A stretch of 64,000 nt of DNA from Flavobacteriia bacterium (GCA_947446925.1 CANFHU010000001.1:186001-250000); one strand, 5' to 3'. Counted from the stretch's first letter, positions 26,901 through 35,356 are shown. Made by a program: numbers and translations. Notes: generated from the letters alone by a model not told the origin.

Positions 26901-28043
26901 TTAAACTCCTAGATCGTTTAAATTCTCTTCAATTTCTTCCACACTTGGTAAACTACCTTTTAGATTATCCGGTAAAATACGCGTTAATTCATATTCTGAG
27001 ATTCCAATCGGTTTATGGATATCCCGTAAGGTATATTCTGCAAACAATTTGTCTTTCCCTTGGCATAAAATTAGCCCAATTGTCGGTTTGTCAGTTTCAT
27101 GTTTGAGTTGTGCATCCACGGCAGAACAATAGAAGTTCATTTTTCCTGCAAATTCAGGTATAAACTCACCTTTTTTCAATTCAATTACAACAAAACACCT
27201 CATTTTAAGATGGTAGAACAATAAATCAAGGTAAAAATCTCTATCACTTACCACTAACTTATATTGTCGCCCAACAAAAGCAAAACCAGCACCCAACTCC
27301 ACCAAAAATTTTTCAACGTGCTTTACTAAATTTAATTCTAACTCACGTTCCGTATATTCCGTTGCTAAAGTTGTAAAGTCAAATATGTACGGATCTTTAA
27401 ATAAATGTTTGGCCCAAGCTGAATGATCAACAGGTAGTGTGTGATCAAAATTATTTATGAACGTTCCTTGGCGTTCGTGTACCTTGCTTTTGATTTGTAC
27501 GATCAAGGTATCATAACTCCAACCATTTTGTATAATTTGTTGCATATACCAAATTCGTATAGAGAGGTCTTTTATTTTTTGGATTAATAATGAATGGTGT
27601 GACCAACTAAGCTTATTAAACAATTGTTCATCAATCATTTGTAATTTCGCCAAGGCTTTTGGCGAAATTGGAGTTTCTTCTGTTTTTAATTCCGACACGG
27701 CTAGTGGCGGAATTAAATTAGCTTCATTTTCTAATTTTGCAACGGGCAGTTGCCAAATTGTAAGGGATTGATATTCTTTATAAAAAGTAAGCATACGTAA
27801 AATATTCCTCTCCGAAAATCCTTTCGCATCACTCAATTCATTTTTTAAATCAACTGCCAAACGTGGGATTACTCCTTTTCCCCAACCTTCTTGTTGTTGT
27901 CGTTCGTGAATCATTTTACCAATATCCCAATAAGTAGCCAACATCTCGGCATTTGCCGTTTGAAATACTTTCGTTTGTCCTTGTCGAACACGTGCTTTAA
28001 TGCCTCCTAATAAGTCTTTATAGTTTGTTAATTCATTACGCAT
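26901..28043 (-). CDS. DUF1016 (YhcG-type) PD-(D/E)xK nuclease-domain protein
   Basis: A 380-aa protein. The N-terminal DUF1016_N domain includes ATYWDIGKMIHERQQQEGWG and GFSERNILRML. The C-terminal nuclease-like domain has DRDFYLDLLFYHL (Asp about 272) and VIELKKGEF (E-x-K about 288). Family members are scattered, often carried on mobile DNA, and frequently near restriction or defence genes. Here it is alone, inserted between the end of the outer-membrane gene and a second copy of that gene's last codons. A repetitive Lys/Glu/Pro stretch (about 105-135) sits between the domains. Two 15-bp direct repeats lie upstream of its start. Confidence 0.92.
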   Translation of the reverse strand: MRNELTNYKDLLGGIKARVRQGQTKVFQTANAEMLATYWDIGKMIHERQQQEGWGKGVIPRLAVDLKNELSDAKGFSERNILRMLTFYKEYQSLTIWQLPVAKLENEANLIPPLAVSELKTEETPISPKALAKLQMIDEQLFNKLSWSHHSLLIQKIKDLSIRIWYMQQIIQNGWSYDTLIVQIKSKVHERQGTFINNFDHTLPVDHSAWAKHLFKDPYIFDFTTLATEYTERELELNLVKHVEKFLVELGAGFAFVGRQYKLVVSDRDFYLDLLFYHLKMRCFVVIELKKGEFIPEFAGKMNFYCSAVDAQLKHETDKPTIGLILCQGKDKLFAEYTLRDIHKPIGISEYELTRILPDNLKGSLPSVEEIEENLNDLGV

Positions 28044-28057
28044 ATATCTAATTTAGT

Positions 28058-28096
28058 GAAATAGATAAAATTAATTGTAACGAAATAGATAAAATT
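28058..28096. promoter_or_regulatory. Paired 15-bp direct repeats upstream of the DUF1016 gene
   Basis: GAAATAGATAAAATT at 28058-28072 and 28082-28096, one period of 24 bp, 15-53 bp before the start codon. The placement suggests operator half-sites. On the minus strand each copy contains a TATTTC -7-like element, so they may instead reflect promoter duplication. Confidence 0.5.
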
Positions 28097-28118
28097 TTAT
28101 TGAATTATTTTCTTTTTT

Positions 28119-28166
28119 AGCCGGTTGATTCATACAGGTGGTATGGAAGTTAGGGCGTATTTTTAA
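28119..28166 (+). repeat. Diverged distal copy of the outer-membrane gene's 3' end
   Basis: It encodes S-R-L-I-H-T-G-G-M-E-V-R-A-Y-F-stop. Six of the seven base differences from 26823-26870 fall at third codon positions and only one residue changes, so this was a functional coding end before separation. The right-hand 24 bp (28143-28166) is identical to the proximal copy. Confidence 0.9.
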
Positions 28167-28227
28167 CTAAACAATAATTTTGCGTTAAAAACAGTTAATT
28201 TAATTACCAAGGTAAATAATTTTGTTG

Positions 28228-28235
28228 TACATTTG
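28228..28235 (+). promoter_or_regulatory. -7 box (TACATTTG) for the YceI-family gene
   Basis: A TAnnTTTG match 28 bp upstream of the ATG at 28264. Confidence 0.55.
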
Positions 28236-28263
28236 AAATATCAACCTAAAAAACGAAAATAAT

Positions 28264-28806
28264 ATGTCAACATTAGTTAAAACAACTTGGGCAATAGATC
28301 CAACTCACTCGGAAGTAGAATTCAAAATCAAACACTTGGTAATTTCTACTGTAAAAGGAATTTTTAAAGAATTTACAGGTTCTGTAGATGTAGAAGGAAA
28401 TGATTTCACAACAGCTGAATTTCATTTTGAAGCAAATGTAGATTCTATCTTTACAAACCAAGCAGATAGAGATGGTCACTTGAAATCAGCGGATTTCTTT
28501 GATGTTGCTAACTACCCAAAAATTTCTTTCAAATCTACGGAGGTTACTAAAAAATCAGATGATAACTATACAATCACAGGGGATTTAACAGTAAGAGACG
28601 TAACTAAAACAGTTCATTTAACTGCTGAATTTGGTGGTGTTGCTACAGATCCTTACGGAAATGTAAAAGCTGGTTTCGAAATTACAGGTGCTATTAACCG
28701 TAAAGAGTTTGGTTTAACTTTCCACGCAGTTACAGAAGCTGGCAACATCGTGTTAGGTGAAGACATCAAATTAAACATTAACGTACAATTTGCGAAACAA
28801 GCTTAA
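28264..28806 (+). CDS. YceI-family lipid-binding-like protein
   Basis: A 180-aa protein covering the full YceI domain: WAIDPTHSEVEFKIKHLV at the start, SADFFDVANYPKISFKS in the middle, and GAINRKEFGLTFHAV near the end. The fold is a lipocalin-like barrel that binds polyisoprenoids or other amphiphiles in characterised members. No signal peptide is present, so this version is probably cytosolic, unlike E. coli YceI. It is monocistronic, with its own -7 box and a strong terminator. Confidence 0.93.
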   Translation: MSTLVKTTWAIDPTHSEVEFKIKHLVISTVKGIFKEFTGSVDVEGNDFTTAEFHFEANVDSIFTNQADRDGHLKSADFFDVANYPKISFKSTEVTKKSDDNYTITGDLTVRDVTKTVHLTAEFGGVATDPYGNVKAGFEITGAINRKEFGLTFHAVTEAGNIVLGEDIKLNINVQFAKQA

Positions 28807-28834
28807 ATAAAGGTTGTCACTTAAAGAATTCTGA

Positions 28835-28865
28835 AAAGGTTGTCAAAATTGACAACCTTTTTTTA
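28835..28865 (+). terminator. Terminator after the YceI-family gene
   Basis: A 10-bp stem AAAGGTTGTC/GACAACCTTT, loop AAAATT, then a T run. Confidence 0.85.
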
Positions 28866-28911
28866 TATTCACAAAAAAATAATGCATAACTCATAGTTCA
28901 TAATTTCAAAA

Positions 28912-29940
28912 GTGCACCTAATCTCCAAAAAGAAACTAATCTACCCTATTTCGGAATTACTTCGCAAGTACCTTCGTCAATATGGTCGAGATGTGAAAAC
29001 ATCGCTTAAATATTCCGAATTAATGGAGTATGAAAATTTCATAAATGTCTATGATCGCGATGGAAATAATACCTATTGGATTACCGTTATCTATAACCAT
29101 GCGGTTGCGGACGAAATTAATGAAAAATTAAAACACGTATATGCCATCCTGAAAGCCGCAGGAGATGTTTCCGTAATAAATCACCTCTACATCGATCGCA
29201 TTGACTTCTGTTTGTTCGCCAACACCGGACCATTTCGTGTACGTGTCGTGAATCGACTAAACGATAACTTCGATTATTTTTATGTGAAAAAAGCAGATGC
29301 TTCCCGTATCTATGGCTTAGAATTAGAACACTTACTTTCCCCGAATCACATCAGTTATTTTGTGAATGATGAAACCTTGATTGAAGAACACATCATTGGA
29401 ATACCGGCAGATCAATTCTTAACCAAAAACAATACCGTTCACCAAAATTTCGAAGAAACACGTTTGGCAAAAGAGTTTGTAAAGTTTAACGAACGTTGTT
29501 TTGTGCGTTTACTAGGAGATATGCATTCCAGTAATTTCGTGATTGATGTTACGCCAGACTTTGAATCCACACACTACCGCATGCGCTCCATTGATTTTGA
29601 CCAACAATCCTTCGAAAAACGGAAAGCGGTTTACCTACCACAATTTTTCAAGCAGAACCTTCCTTTTGTAGATTTAGTTAGTAAGCACCTCACCCCGGAA
29701 TCGATACAACAATACCAACGGGAAGAACGTTCGTTAATATTTAATCGGATTCGAAATTCACGCTATCAAATTCGGGATATCATACACGTAATGACACGCG
29801 ATACGATTGCTCCTCAAGAAAATATCGACCAATTACGAGAAGAATTAGCAAAACATTATAAAAACAACGAATTTTTACGCTGCAAAACGATGGGACATAT
29901 TCTACGAATTAGTTTAAAAATTCTGATAAAAGGGAAATAA
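28912..29940 (+). CDS. Kinase-fold-like protein of unknown substrate
   Basis: A 342-aa protein with a GTG start; no ATG is near the 5' end. In the C-terminal half, LLGDMHSSNFVID (about 203) followed by RMRSIDFDQQSF (about 223) looks like the catalytic loop (D-x-H-x-x-N) and the metal-binding I-D-F-D of the aminoglycoside phosphotransferase/choline kinase-like fold. A classical Gly-rich loop is not evident. No signal peptide or membrane segment was seen. It could phosphorylate a small molecule, or be a pseudokinase. It lies between a terminator and the ctaB promoter, so it is probably transcribed alone. Confidence 0.6.
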   Translation: MHLISKKKLIYPISELLRKYLRQYGRDVKTSLKYSELMEYENFINVYDRDGNNTYWITVIYNHAVADEINEKLKHVYAILKAAGDVSVINHLYIDRIDFCLFANTGPFRVRVVNRLNDNFDYFYVKKADASRIYGLELEHLLSPNHISYFVNDETLIEEHIIGIPADQFLTKNNTVHQNFEETRLAKEFVKFNERCFVRLLGDMHSSNFVIDVTPDFESTHYRMRSIDFDQQSFEKRKAVYLPQFFKQNLPFVDLVSKHLTPESIQQYQREERSLIFNRIRNSRYQIRDIIHVMTRDTIAPQENIDQLREELAKHYKNNEFLRCKTMGHILRISLKILIKGK

Positions 29941-29947
29941 AAATCCA

Positions 29948-29955
29948 TACATTTG
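29948..29955 (+). promoter_or_regulatory. -7 box (TACATTTG) for ctaB and the oxidase cluster
   Basis: A TAnnTTTG match 17 bp before the GTG start at 29973, 7 bp after the previous stop codon. Confidence 0.55.
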
Positions 29956-29972
29956 CACCAAATTTCTAAATT

Positions 29973-30872
29973 GTGAACAGCACCCTAGAAGAAAAAATGA
30001 CTTGGAGAGATAAACTAAAATCCTATTTAGTTTTTACAAAATTTAGGCTTTCTGCACTCGTAGTTATTTCTGCATTATCCGGTTACTTATTTGTTGTTTT
30101 CCGCGACGGAGCTCCTGTAAATAGTAGCATTGTATGGTTATTAATGGTAGGTGGAGCACTTGTTACCGCTGCTTCCAATGGTTCCAATCAAATTTGGGAA
30201 AAAGAAATTGATATCTTAATGAAACGTACGCAAGGACGTCCTTTACCTCAAGGTAAAATGACCATGCGCGAAGCCTATTTAGTTGTACTAGTTTGTCTAC
30301 TTGTTGGTACCTACTTACTATATCGCATTAACCTATTAAGTGCCATCCTAGGTTTTGCAGCGTATATCTCCTATGTGTTCATTTATACACCGATGAAACG
30401 TGTTTCTCCATGGGCAGTGTTTGTGGGTGCATTTCCTGGAGCAATTCCTCCAATGTTGGGAGCTATCGCACATACGAATGCATTCGGAATGGAACCTGGT
30501 GTTCTATTTTTTATACAATTTGTATGGCAATTCCCACACTTTTGGGCGATTGCATGGGTTTCTTTCGACGATTACAAAGCAGGAGGATTTTCCCTACTTC
30601 CATCCAAATTTGGGAAATCTAAAAATTCCGCTTTCCAAATAACGATGTATTCCTTATTTCTAATTCCATTCACACTATTACCATGGGTATTAGGTTGGGC
30701 TGGAACTGCAACTTTAGTGATTGGAACCATTCTTGGCGCTTGGTTCTTCTGGTATTCCTACCGATTATTATTAAGTTGTGACGACAAAGACGCGCGTAAA
30801 TTGATGTTCGCATCCTTTTTTTACCTGCCTTTGGTCCAATTTTTATATGTTTTTGATTACTTACCTAAATAA
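29973..30872 (+). CDS. ctaB: Protoheme IX farnesyltransferase (heme O synthase)
   Basis: A 299-aa UbiA-type prenyltransferase that adds a farnesyl group to heme B, giving heme O for the terminal oxidase. There are about eight to nine membrane helices. The first Asp-rich motif region is SNGSNQIWEKEIDILMKRTQ (about 65-84) and the second region is WVSFDDYKAGGF (about 190-201). The start is GTG at 29973, with an alternative ATG at 29997. It is the first gene of a rightward run of cytochrome oxidase genes (29.97-35.31 kb). Confidence 0.95.
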   Translation: MNSTLEEKMTWRDKLKSYLVFTKFRLSALVVISALSGYLFVVFRDGAPVNSSIVWLLMVGGALVTAASNGSNQIWEKEIDILMKRTQGRPLPQGKMTMREAYLVVLVCLLVGTYLLYRINLLSAILGFAAYISYVFIYTPMKRVSPWAVFVGAFPGAIPPMLGAIAHTNAFGMEPGVLFFIQFVWQFPHFWAIAWVSFDDYKAGGFSLLPSKFGKSKNSAFQITMYSLFLIPFTLLPWVLGWAGTATLVIGTILGAWFFWYSYRLLLSCDDKDARKLMFASFFYLPLVQFLYVFDYLPK

Positions 30873-30880
30873 TAGTTGCT

Positions 30881-31984
30881 ATGCGTAGAGATTACAGTGA
30901 CGAATTGAATCCCGAAGTAAGGGAGAAAATGAAAAAAAATCTAGTCTACATTGCTATCTTCAGTGTAGTTATGATTTTTGCAGGATTTACATCCGCATAC
31001 ATCGTATCTATGGGAGATACTTTTTGGGTAAAATATCCACTTCCTACCGGATTTTGGATTAGTACTACAATGATTATTTTAAGTAGTATATTTTATCATT
31101 TTGCATGTAAAAAAGCAAAAATACAAGAAGTGACCACTGCACGATTACTCATGCTACTTACCCTTGTATTTGGTATAGGATTTTCTATTTTCCAATTTGT
31201 GGGATATAAACAACTTGTTTCAGATGGTGCTGCTGGTGTCAGTCCTATATTTGTAGTAGATGGCCGTTACGGCGATTACTTTGAAATCAAGTATCAAGGT
31301 AAAAAAATTGATGTGAATGGCAATGATTACCTATTAGAAGGTAAAAAAATGTCTGCAAATAAATACGCAACATTACAAGCTTTTGTTAAACCTTTTGAAA
31401 CAACAGCAAATGTAGAAGGATATACAATACATGCCTTAAATCCAAATTTCGAATTGTTTTACCAAAAAGAAAAAGTAACCGTTCAAGGTGGTAAATTAGT
31501 TACAGCAAAAGGATTAATCCTGCAATATACCGACATGCGACGCTTACAAAGTTTAGCTTGGAATATTCGGGATGCACGAGGAGATTTCTTCCACAAAGGG
31601 GAACTTGGTAAAGATTTTCATGTTTACTACAAAGGAAAAGAACTTCAATATAAAAACAGAGCTTTGATGTTAGGAAAAAGACGACTTTCGCCGCCTTTAC
31701 AATTGAAAGCAAACCAAACTCGCGATTTATCGACTTCTTATTTGTATATCATCACCATCCTTCACTTATTACACATTTTCGGAACAACAATTTACTTAAT
31801 TAAAATGGTAGTAAAAAGTTTAAAAGCAAAGGCTTGGAGTTCAATACAAGATGGAGAAAAACAAGAAAAAGCACAAAAAGCATATGAAAAATATGTTTTG
31901 AGTCTAAGATTGGGTGCGATATTCTGGCACTTTTTAGGGATCCTTTGGATTTATTTACTTATCTTTCTTCTTTATATTCATTAA
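30881..31984 (+). CDS. Cytochrome c oxidase subunit III-like protein 1, with large soluble insertion
   Basis: A 367-aa protein. Helices near 20-42, 53-75 and 87-110 and two C-terminal helices (about 287-312, 342-365) match subunit III of heme-copper oxidases, which in this phylum is usually about 190-200 aa. Between helices 3 and 4 lies an extra soluble domain of roughly 170 residues. It contains repeated beta units such as FEIKYQGKKIDVNGNDYLL and FHVYYKGKELQYKNRALML. The domain sits at the same loop as the insertion in the next gene. It starts 8 bp after ctaB. The family call is good; the role of the insertion is unknown. Confidence 0.8.
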   Translation: MRRDYSDELNPEVREKMKKNLVYIAIFSVVMIFAGFTSAYIVSMGDTFWVKYPLPTGFWISTTMIILSSIFYHFACKKAKIQEVTTARLLMLLTLVFGIGFSIFQFVGYKQLVSDGAAGVSPIFVVDGRYGDYFEIKYQGKKIDVNGNDYLLEGKKMSANKYATLQAFVKPFETTANVEGYTIHALNPNFELFYQKEKVTVQGGKLVTAKGLILQYTDMRRLQSLAWNIRDARGDFFHKGELGKDFHVYYKGKELQYKNRALMLGKRRLSPPLQLKANQTRDLSTSYLYIITILHLLHIFGTTIYLIKMVVKSLKAKAWSSIQDGEKQEKAQKAYEKYVLSLRLGAIFWHFLGILWIYLLIFLLYIH

Positions 31985-32047
31985 AAATTAAGCGTAAATC
32001 ATTCATTTATTATTTTTATTCCTTAAACTTGCAAAAAAAATTATAGA

Positions 32048-33070
32048 ATGTCAAATCACAACGAAACTCAAACAGATTCTGCTACCGCTTGGGGTGGTAA
32101 AGTTTCTCCTTTTAGTACTAGTTACGGAAAATTAATGATGTGGTTCTTCCTTGTATCGGATGCACTTACATTTGGTGGATTGTTAATTGCCTATGGTTTT
32201 ACAAGACACGCTTGTCAGGTTGCTTGGCCAATTGGGGAAGAAACGTTCAACTCATTACCATTTTTAGGACACGGTTACCCATTGTTGTATGTAGCTTTAA
32301 TGACTTTTATCCTAATCGTTTCTTCTGTAACCATGGTGTTGGCGGTAGAAGCTGGACACAGAATGGACAAAAAAGGAGTTCAAAAATGGATGCTAGCTAC
32401 AATCGTAGGTGGTCTATTCTTTGTAGGTTCTCAAGCGTGGGAGTGGTATCACTTTATCCATGGTTCAGAATTTGGAAAAATTGAATTAGCAGACGGTTCT
32501 AAAGCGATTGTTAAAGGACATTTTGGTGAAATTAAAGATTTTACAGTTGTAGAAGCAGGAAAACATCACCACAAAGGAGCTGTAATCAAAGAAGATTTAT
32601 TACACCAATTTCACCACGCAATCGAGCATGGTAAATTAAAAAATGATACAATTACATTACATGATGGTTCTAAAGCATTGGTTCACCGCGCAAAAGACGA
32701 GCATGTTGTATTAGTAATCAAAGAAGATGGATTAAAATACAAAACTGGCCAGCACGTTGAGAAAGGTGCAGATAAAATCTATCACGAAGTAATCAATAGT
32801 GGAACTCCACACCGTGTAATTTACGGTGCAAACTTAAAAGCAAATGAATATGGGCCTACACAATATGCGCAATTCTTCTTCTTTATTACAGGTTTCCACG
32901 GATTCCACGTATTCTCTGGAGTTGTATTTAATTTCTTAATTTTCTTAAAAGTAGTAGAAGGTCGCTACCACAGAAGAGGTCACTATGAAATGGTTGAAAA
33001 AACTGGTTTATACTGGCACTTTGTCGATCTAGTTTGGGTATTCGTATTTACATTCTTCTACTTAGTTTAA
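32048..33070 (+). CDS. Cytochrome c oxidase subunit III, with His-rich soluble insertion
   Basis: A 340-aa protein with five helices: near 30-55, 75-100, 115-138, 275-305 and 315-338. SQAWEWYHFIHG (about 128-139) and ITGFHGFHVFSG carry typical subunit III residues. About 135 extra residues (140-275) interrupt the loop after helix 3. They are rich in Gly/Asp/His and include two similar units, LADGSKAIVKG and LHDGSKALVHR, plus a KHHHKG cluster. Without the insertion the protein would have the normal flavobacterial length. A short gap with a TA-rich leader separates it from the previous gene. Confidence 0.88.
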   Translation: MSNHNETQTDSATAWGGKVSPFSTSYGKLMMWFFLVSDALTFGGLLIAYGFTRHACQVAWPIGEETFNSLPFLGHGYPLLYVALMTFILIVSSVTMVLAVEAGHRMDKKGVQKWMLATIVGGLFFVGSQAWEWYHFIHGSEFGKIELADGSKAIVKGHFGEIKDFTVVEAGKHHHKGAVIKEDLLHQFHHAIEHGKLKNDTITLHDGSKALVHRAKDEHVVLVIKEDGLKYKTGQHVEKGADKIYHEVINSGTPHRVIYGANLKANEYGPTQYAQFFFFITGFHGFHVFSGVVFNFLIFLKVVEGRYHRRGHYEMVEKTGLYWHFVDLVWVFVFTFFYLV

Positions 33071-33090
33071 TCTTATAAAATATATCTGTT

Positions 33091-33459
33091 ATGGAAAGAG
33101 ATGATATTATTGAATATTCGTTAGATACACACCACGACGAAGCTACTGGAGTTCAATTACGTAAAAAGATTTGGAAAGTAACAGGTTTACTTACTTTAAT
33201 TACAGCTATAGAAGTTGTTATTGGCGCAACTATACACCAAGACCATAATCTATGGCAAATGGTAAAATGGGGATTCATTATTTTAACAGTTGTAAAAGCA
33301 TTTTTTATTGTAATGAGTTTTATGCACTTAGGAGATGAGAAAAAAACATTAAGATATGTAATCTTATTGCCTTACTTTATATTTATTATTTATCTTATAT
33401 TTATTCTTCTTACAGAAGGTAATGCAGTACATGCAGCCTTGAAAGCTATAGGGTTCTAA
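33091..33459 (+). CDS. Cytochrome c oxidase subunit IV family protein
   Basis: A 122-aa small membrane protein with three helices (near 30-50, 62-83 and 90-112). The SFMHLGDEKKTLRYVILLP segment is typical of CtaF/CyoD-type subunit IV in Bacteroidota. It starts 20 bp after the subunit III gene and ends 1 bp before the next start, so it is clearly part of the operon. Confidence 0.88.
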   Translation: MERDDIIEYSLDTHHDEATGVQLRKKIWKVTGLLTLITAIEVVIGATIHQDHNLWQMVKWGFIILTVVKAFFIVMSFMHLGDEKKTLRYVILLPYFIFIIYLIFILLTEGNAVHAALKAIGF

Positions 33460-33460
33460 A

Positions 33461-34135
33461 ATGACAAATACTTCAGGTAAAGCCGGACGAATGAAAAAAT
33501 TGATAGTAACAATTCTTTTATTCGGACCGGCTTCTTTATTAATATTCATATCTACACGAGGTTGTAAACATAAGTTTACAGAATTGGACGATATGGGCGC
33601 GATTCCAACCTATGCATTTACAGGCGTAGACGGTAAAAAATATACAGATAAAGATTTCGCAGATAAGGTTGTACTATTTACCACTATTCAAAAAACATGT
33701 CCAGGTAATTGTGCAATTTCATTATGGCATTTAGACCAATTAATCTATCAACACCTCCGTAAGAATCAAAAGAAACTAGGGTATGTTAAACTTGTATCTT
33801 TTGTTACGGATGGAAAAGGAAATTCCTACGAAGGTTTACAAGATGTGGAATACACCTTAAAAGATCAAGTGGAACAATATGATTCTTCAATTTGGATATT
33901 GGCAAAGGGTGATGCAAAACAAGTGTATAACCTAACACGTAATGGAGAAAGCCTGATGCAAAAAGGAAAAAAATATTACGGCGGAGAGTCATTTCAAGAA
34001 CTAATGTTGTTAATTGATAAACGAAATCACTTACGAATGGCTCTAAAAGGAAATTCTGAGGGAATGATTAGAAAGATGAAAGAACACATTGCACTATTAG
34101 ATAAACAATACGATAAAGCAGCACTCAAAAAATAA
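33461..34135 (+). CDS. Sco-like thioredoxin-fold protein lacking the distal His
   Basis: A 224-aa protein with an N-terminal membrane anchor (about 11-30; a second Met at residue 11 is an alternative start). Its thioredoxin-like domain contains TTIQKTCPGNCAIS, so it keeps the C-x-x-x-C copper site of Sco proteins. The later His ligand region is not recognisable; the equivalent segment reads YYGGESFQELMLL. It may be a thiol-disulfide partner rather than a copper donor. It sits directly before a canonical Sco gene in the oxidase operon. Confidence 0.78.
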   Translation: MTNTSGKAGRMKKLIVTILLFGPASLLIFISTRGCKHKFTELDDMGAIPTYAFTGVDGKKYTDKDFADKVVLFTTIQKTCPGNCAISLWHLDQLIYQHLRKNQKKLGYVKLVSFVTDGKGNSYEGLQDVEYTLKDQVEQYDSSIWILAKGDAKQVYNLTRNGESLMQKGKKYYGGESFQELMLLIDKRNHLRMALKGNSEGMIRKMKEHIALLDKQYDKAALKK

Positions 34136-34138
34136 ACC

Positions 34139-34795
34139 ATGATACGGTCATTGCTCGTTTTACTATTTTCTTGGATAGTTATCATTTCATGTACGGAACA
34201 AAAAAAAGTGCGTGTGCTTCCGATTGTCGGAAACTACGACGTAGAATACGATACCATTGACGGAAAAGAAGTTACCGATACGATTTATCCTAAAATACCC
34301 TACTTTACGTACCTAAATCAAGATTCTATACAGATTACTTCAGCTACTATGAAAGGGAAAGTGTGGATTGCAGATTTCTTTTTTACATCATGTCCATCTA
34401 TTTGTCCGAAGATGACTTCACAAATGAAACGTTTGTCAATCTTAACGAAAGACTTAGAAAAACAGATACAATTCATTTCTTTTAGTATAAATCCAACGTA
34501 TGATACACCATACAAATTAAGGACATATCGTAAACATTATGGAATAAATGCTAAAAACTGGCAATTCTTAACAGGAGACGAAGAAGCAACACATGATTTG
34601 GGTGTAAATTACTTCCAAGTTTTTGCTAATAAAGATATCGAATCTGCTGGTGGATATGCACATTCTCCAGCGTTTGTTTTAGTAGATAAAGAAGGATATG
34701 TACGTGGTGTATATATCGGAACGGACACCAAACAAGTAAATCTTTTACACAAAGATGTACGCAAACTGTTAACCTATGAGTACAATACCAAGTGA
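34139..34795 (+). CDS. SCO1/SenC-family copper chaperone lipoprotein
   Basis: A 218-aa protein with lipobox I-S-C (about Cys18), thioredoxin fold, Cu-binding TSCPSICPKM (about 82-91) and His in GGYAHSPAFVLVD (about 175). It would deliver copper to, or reduce, the CuA site of oxidase subunit II. The 3' end overlaps the DUF420 gene by 20 bp, indicating translational coupling. Confidence 0.92.
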   Translation: MIRSLLVLLFSWIVIISCTEQKKVRVLPIVGNYDVEYDTIDGKEVTDTIYPKIPYFTYLNQDSIQITSATMKGKVWIADFFFTSCPSICPKMTSQMKRLSILTKDLEKQIQFISFSINPTYDTPYKLRTYRKHYGINAKNWQFLTGDEEATHDLGVNYFQVFANKDIESAGGYAHSPAFVLVDKEGYVRGVYIGTDTKQVNLLHKDVRKLLTYEYNTK

Positions 34796-35306
34796 ACAAA
34801 AAGTAAAAAACTTTAAACGCTTTACTATCATTGCATCTATTGCAATTCCAGTAGTTGTGGCTGTATTGTTTGGCGTAAAAATTCCTGGAGTAGATTTAAG
34901 TTTTCTACCAGGTATTTATGCTACTATTAATGGAATTACTGCGGTTTTACTTGTAGGTGCATTAATAGCTATTAAAAAGAAAAACATTAAACTCCATGAA
35001 CGATTAATCAAAACATGTTTGGTATTGTCTTTGTTATTTTTAGCGAGTTATGTAGCTTACCATATGACGAGTGATTCTACAAAATATGGCGGAGATTTTA
35101 AAGCTATCTATTTCTTTATCTTGATATCACACATTCTATTAAGTATTGCTGTAGTTCCATTGGTACTATTCACCTACTTATTCGCGTGGCAAGGGAATTT
35201 TGAAAAACATAAAAAATGGACTAAAATCACTTGGCCTTTATGGTTTTATGTTGCTGTCACTGGTGTGATTGTATACTGGATGATTTCACCATTCTATATT
35301 CATTAA
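34776..35306 (+). CDS. DUF420 family membrane protein
   Basis: A 176-aa protein with five predicted helices. His-containing segments KLHERLIKTCLVLS, VAYHMT and ISHILLSIAVVPLV are typical of DUF420 and related CtaM/COX-assembly proteins. It is last in the oxidase accessory operon and is followed by a strong bidirectional terminator. A role in oxidase assembly is inferred from its consistent genomic position. Confidence 0.88.
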   Translation: MSTIPSEQKVKNFKRFTIIASIAIPVVVAVLFGVKIPGVDLSFLPGIYATINGITAVLLVGALIAIKKKNIKLHERLIKTCLVLSLLFLASYVAYHMTSDSTKYGGDFKAIYFFILISHILLSIAVVPLVLFTYLFAWQGNFEKHKKWTKITWPLWFYVAVTGVIVYWMISPFYIH

Positions 35307-35311
35307 AAACA

Positions 35312-35337
35312 AAAAGAGAGGCAATTGCCTCTCTTTT
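35312..35337. terminator. Bidirectional terminator between convergent genes
   Basis: A perfect 26-bp palindrome, AAAAGAGAGGCAA followed by TTGCCTCTCTTTT, with T-rich sequence on both sides. Confidence 0.85.
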
Positions 35338-35356
35338 CTATTAAATCAATTAAAGA

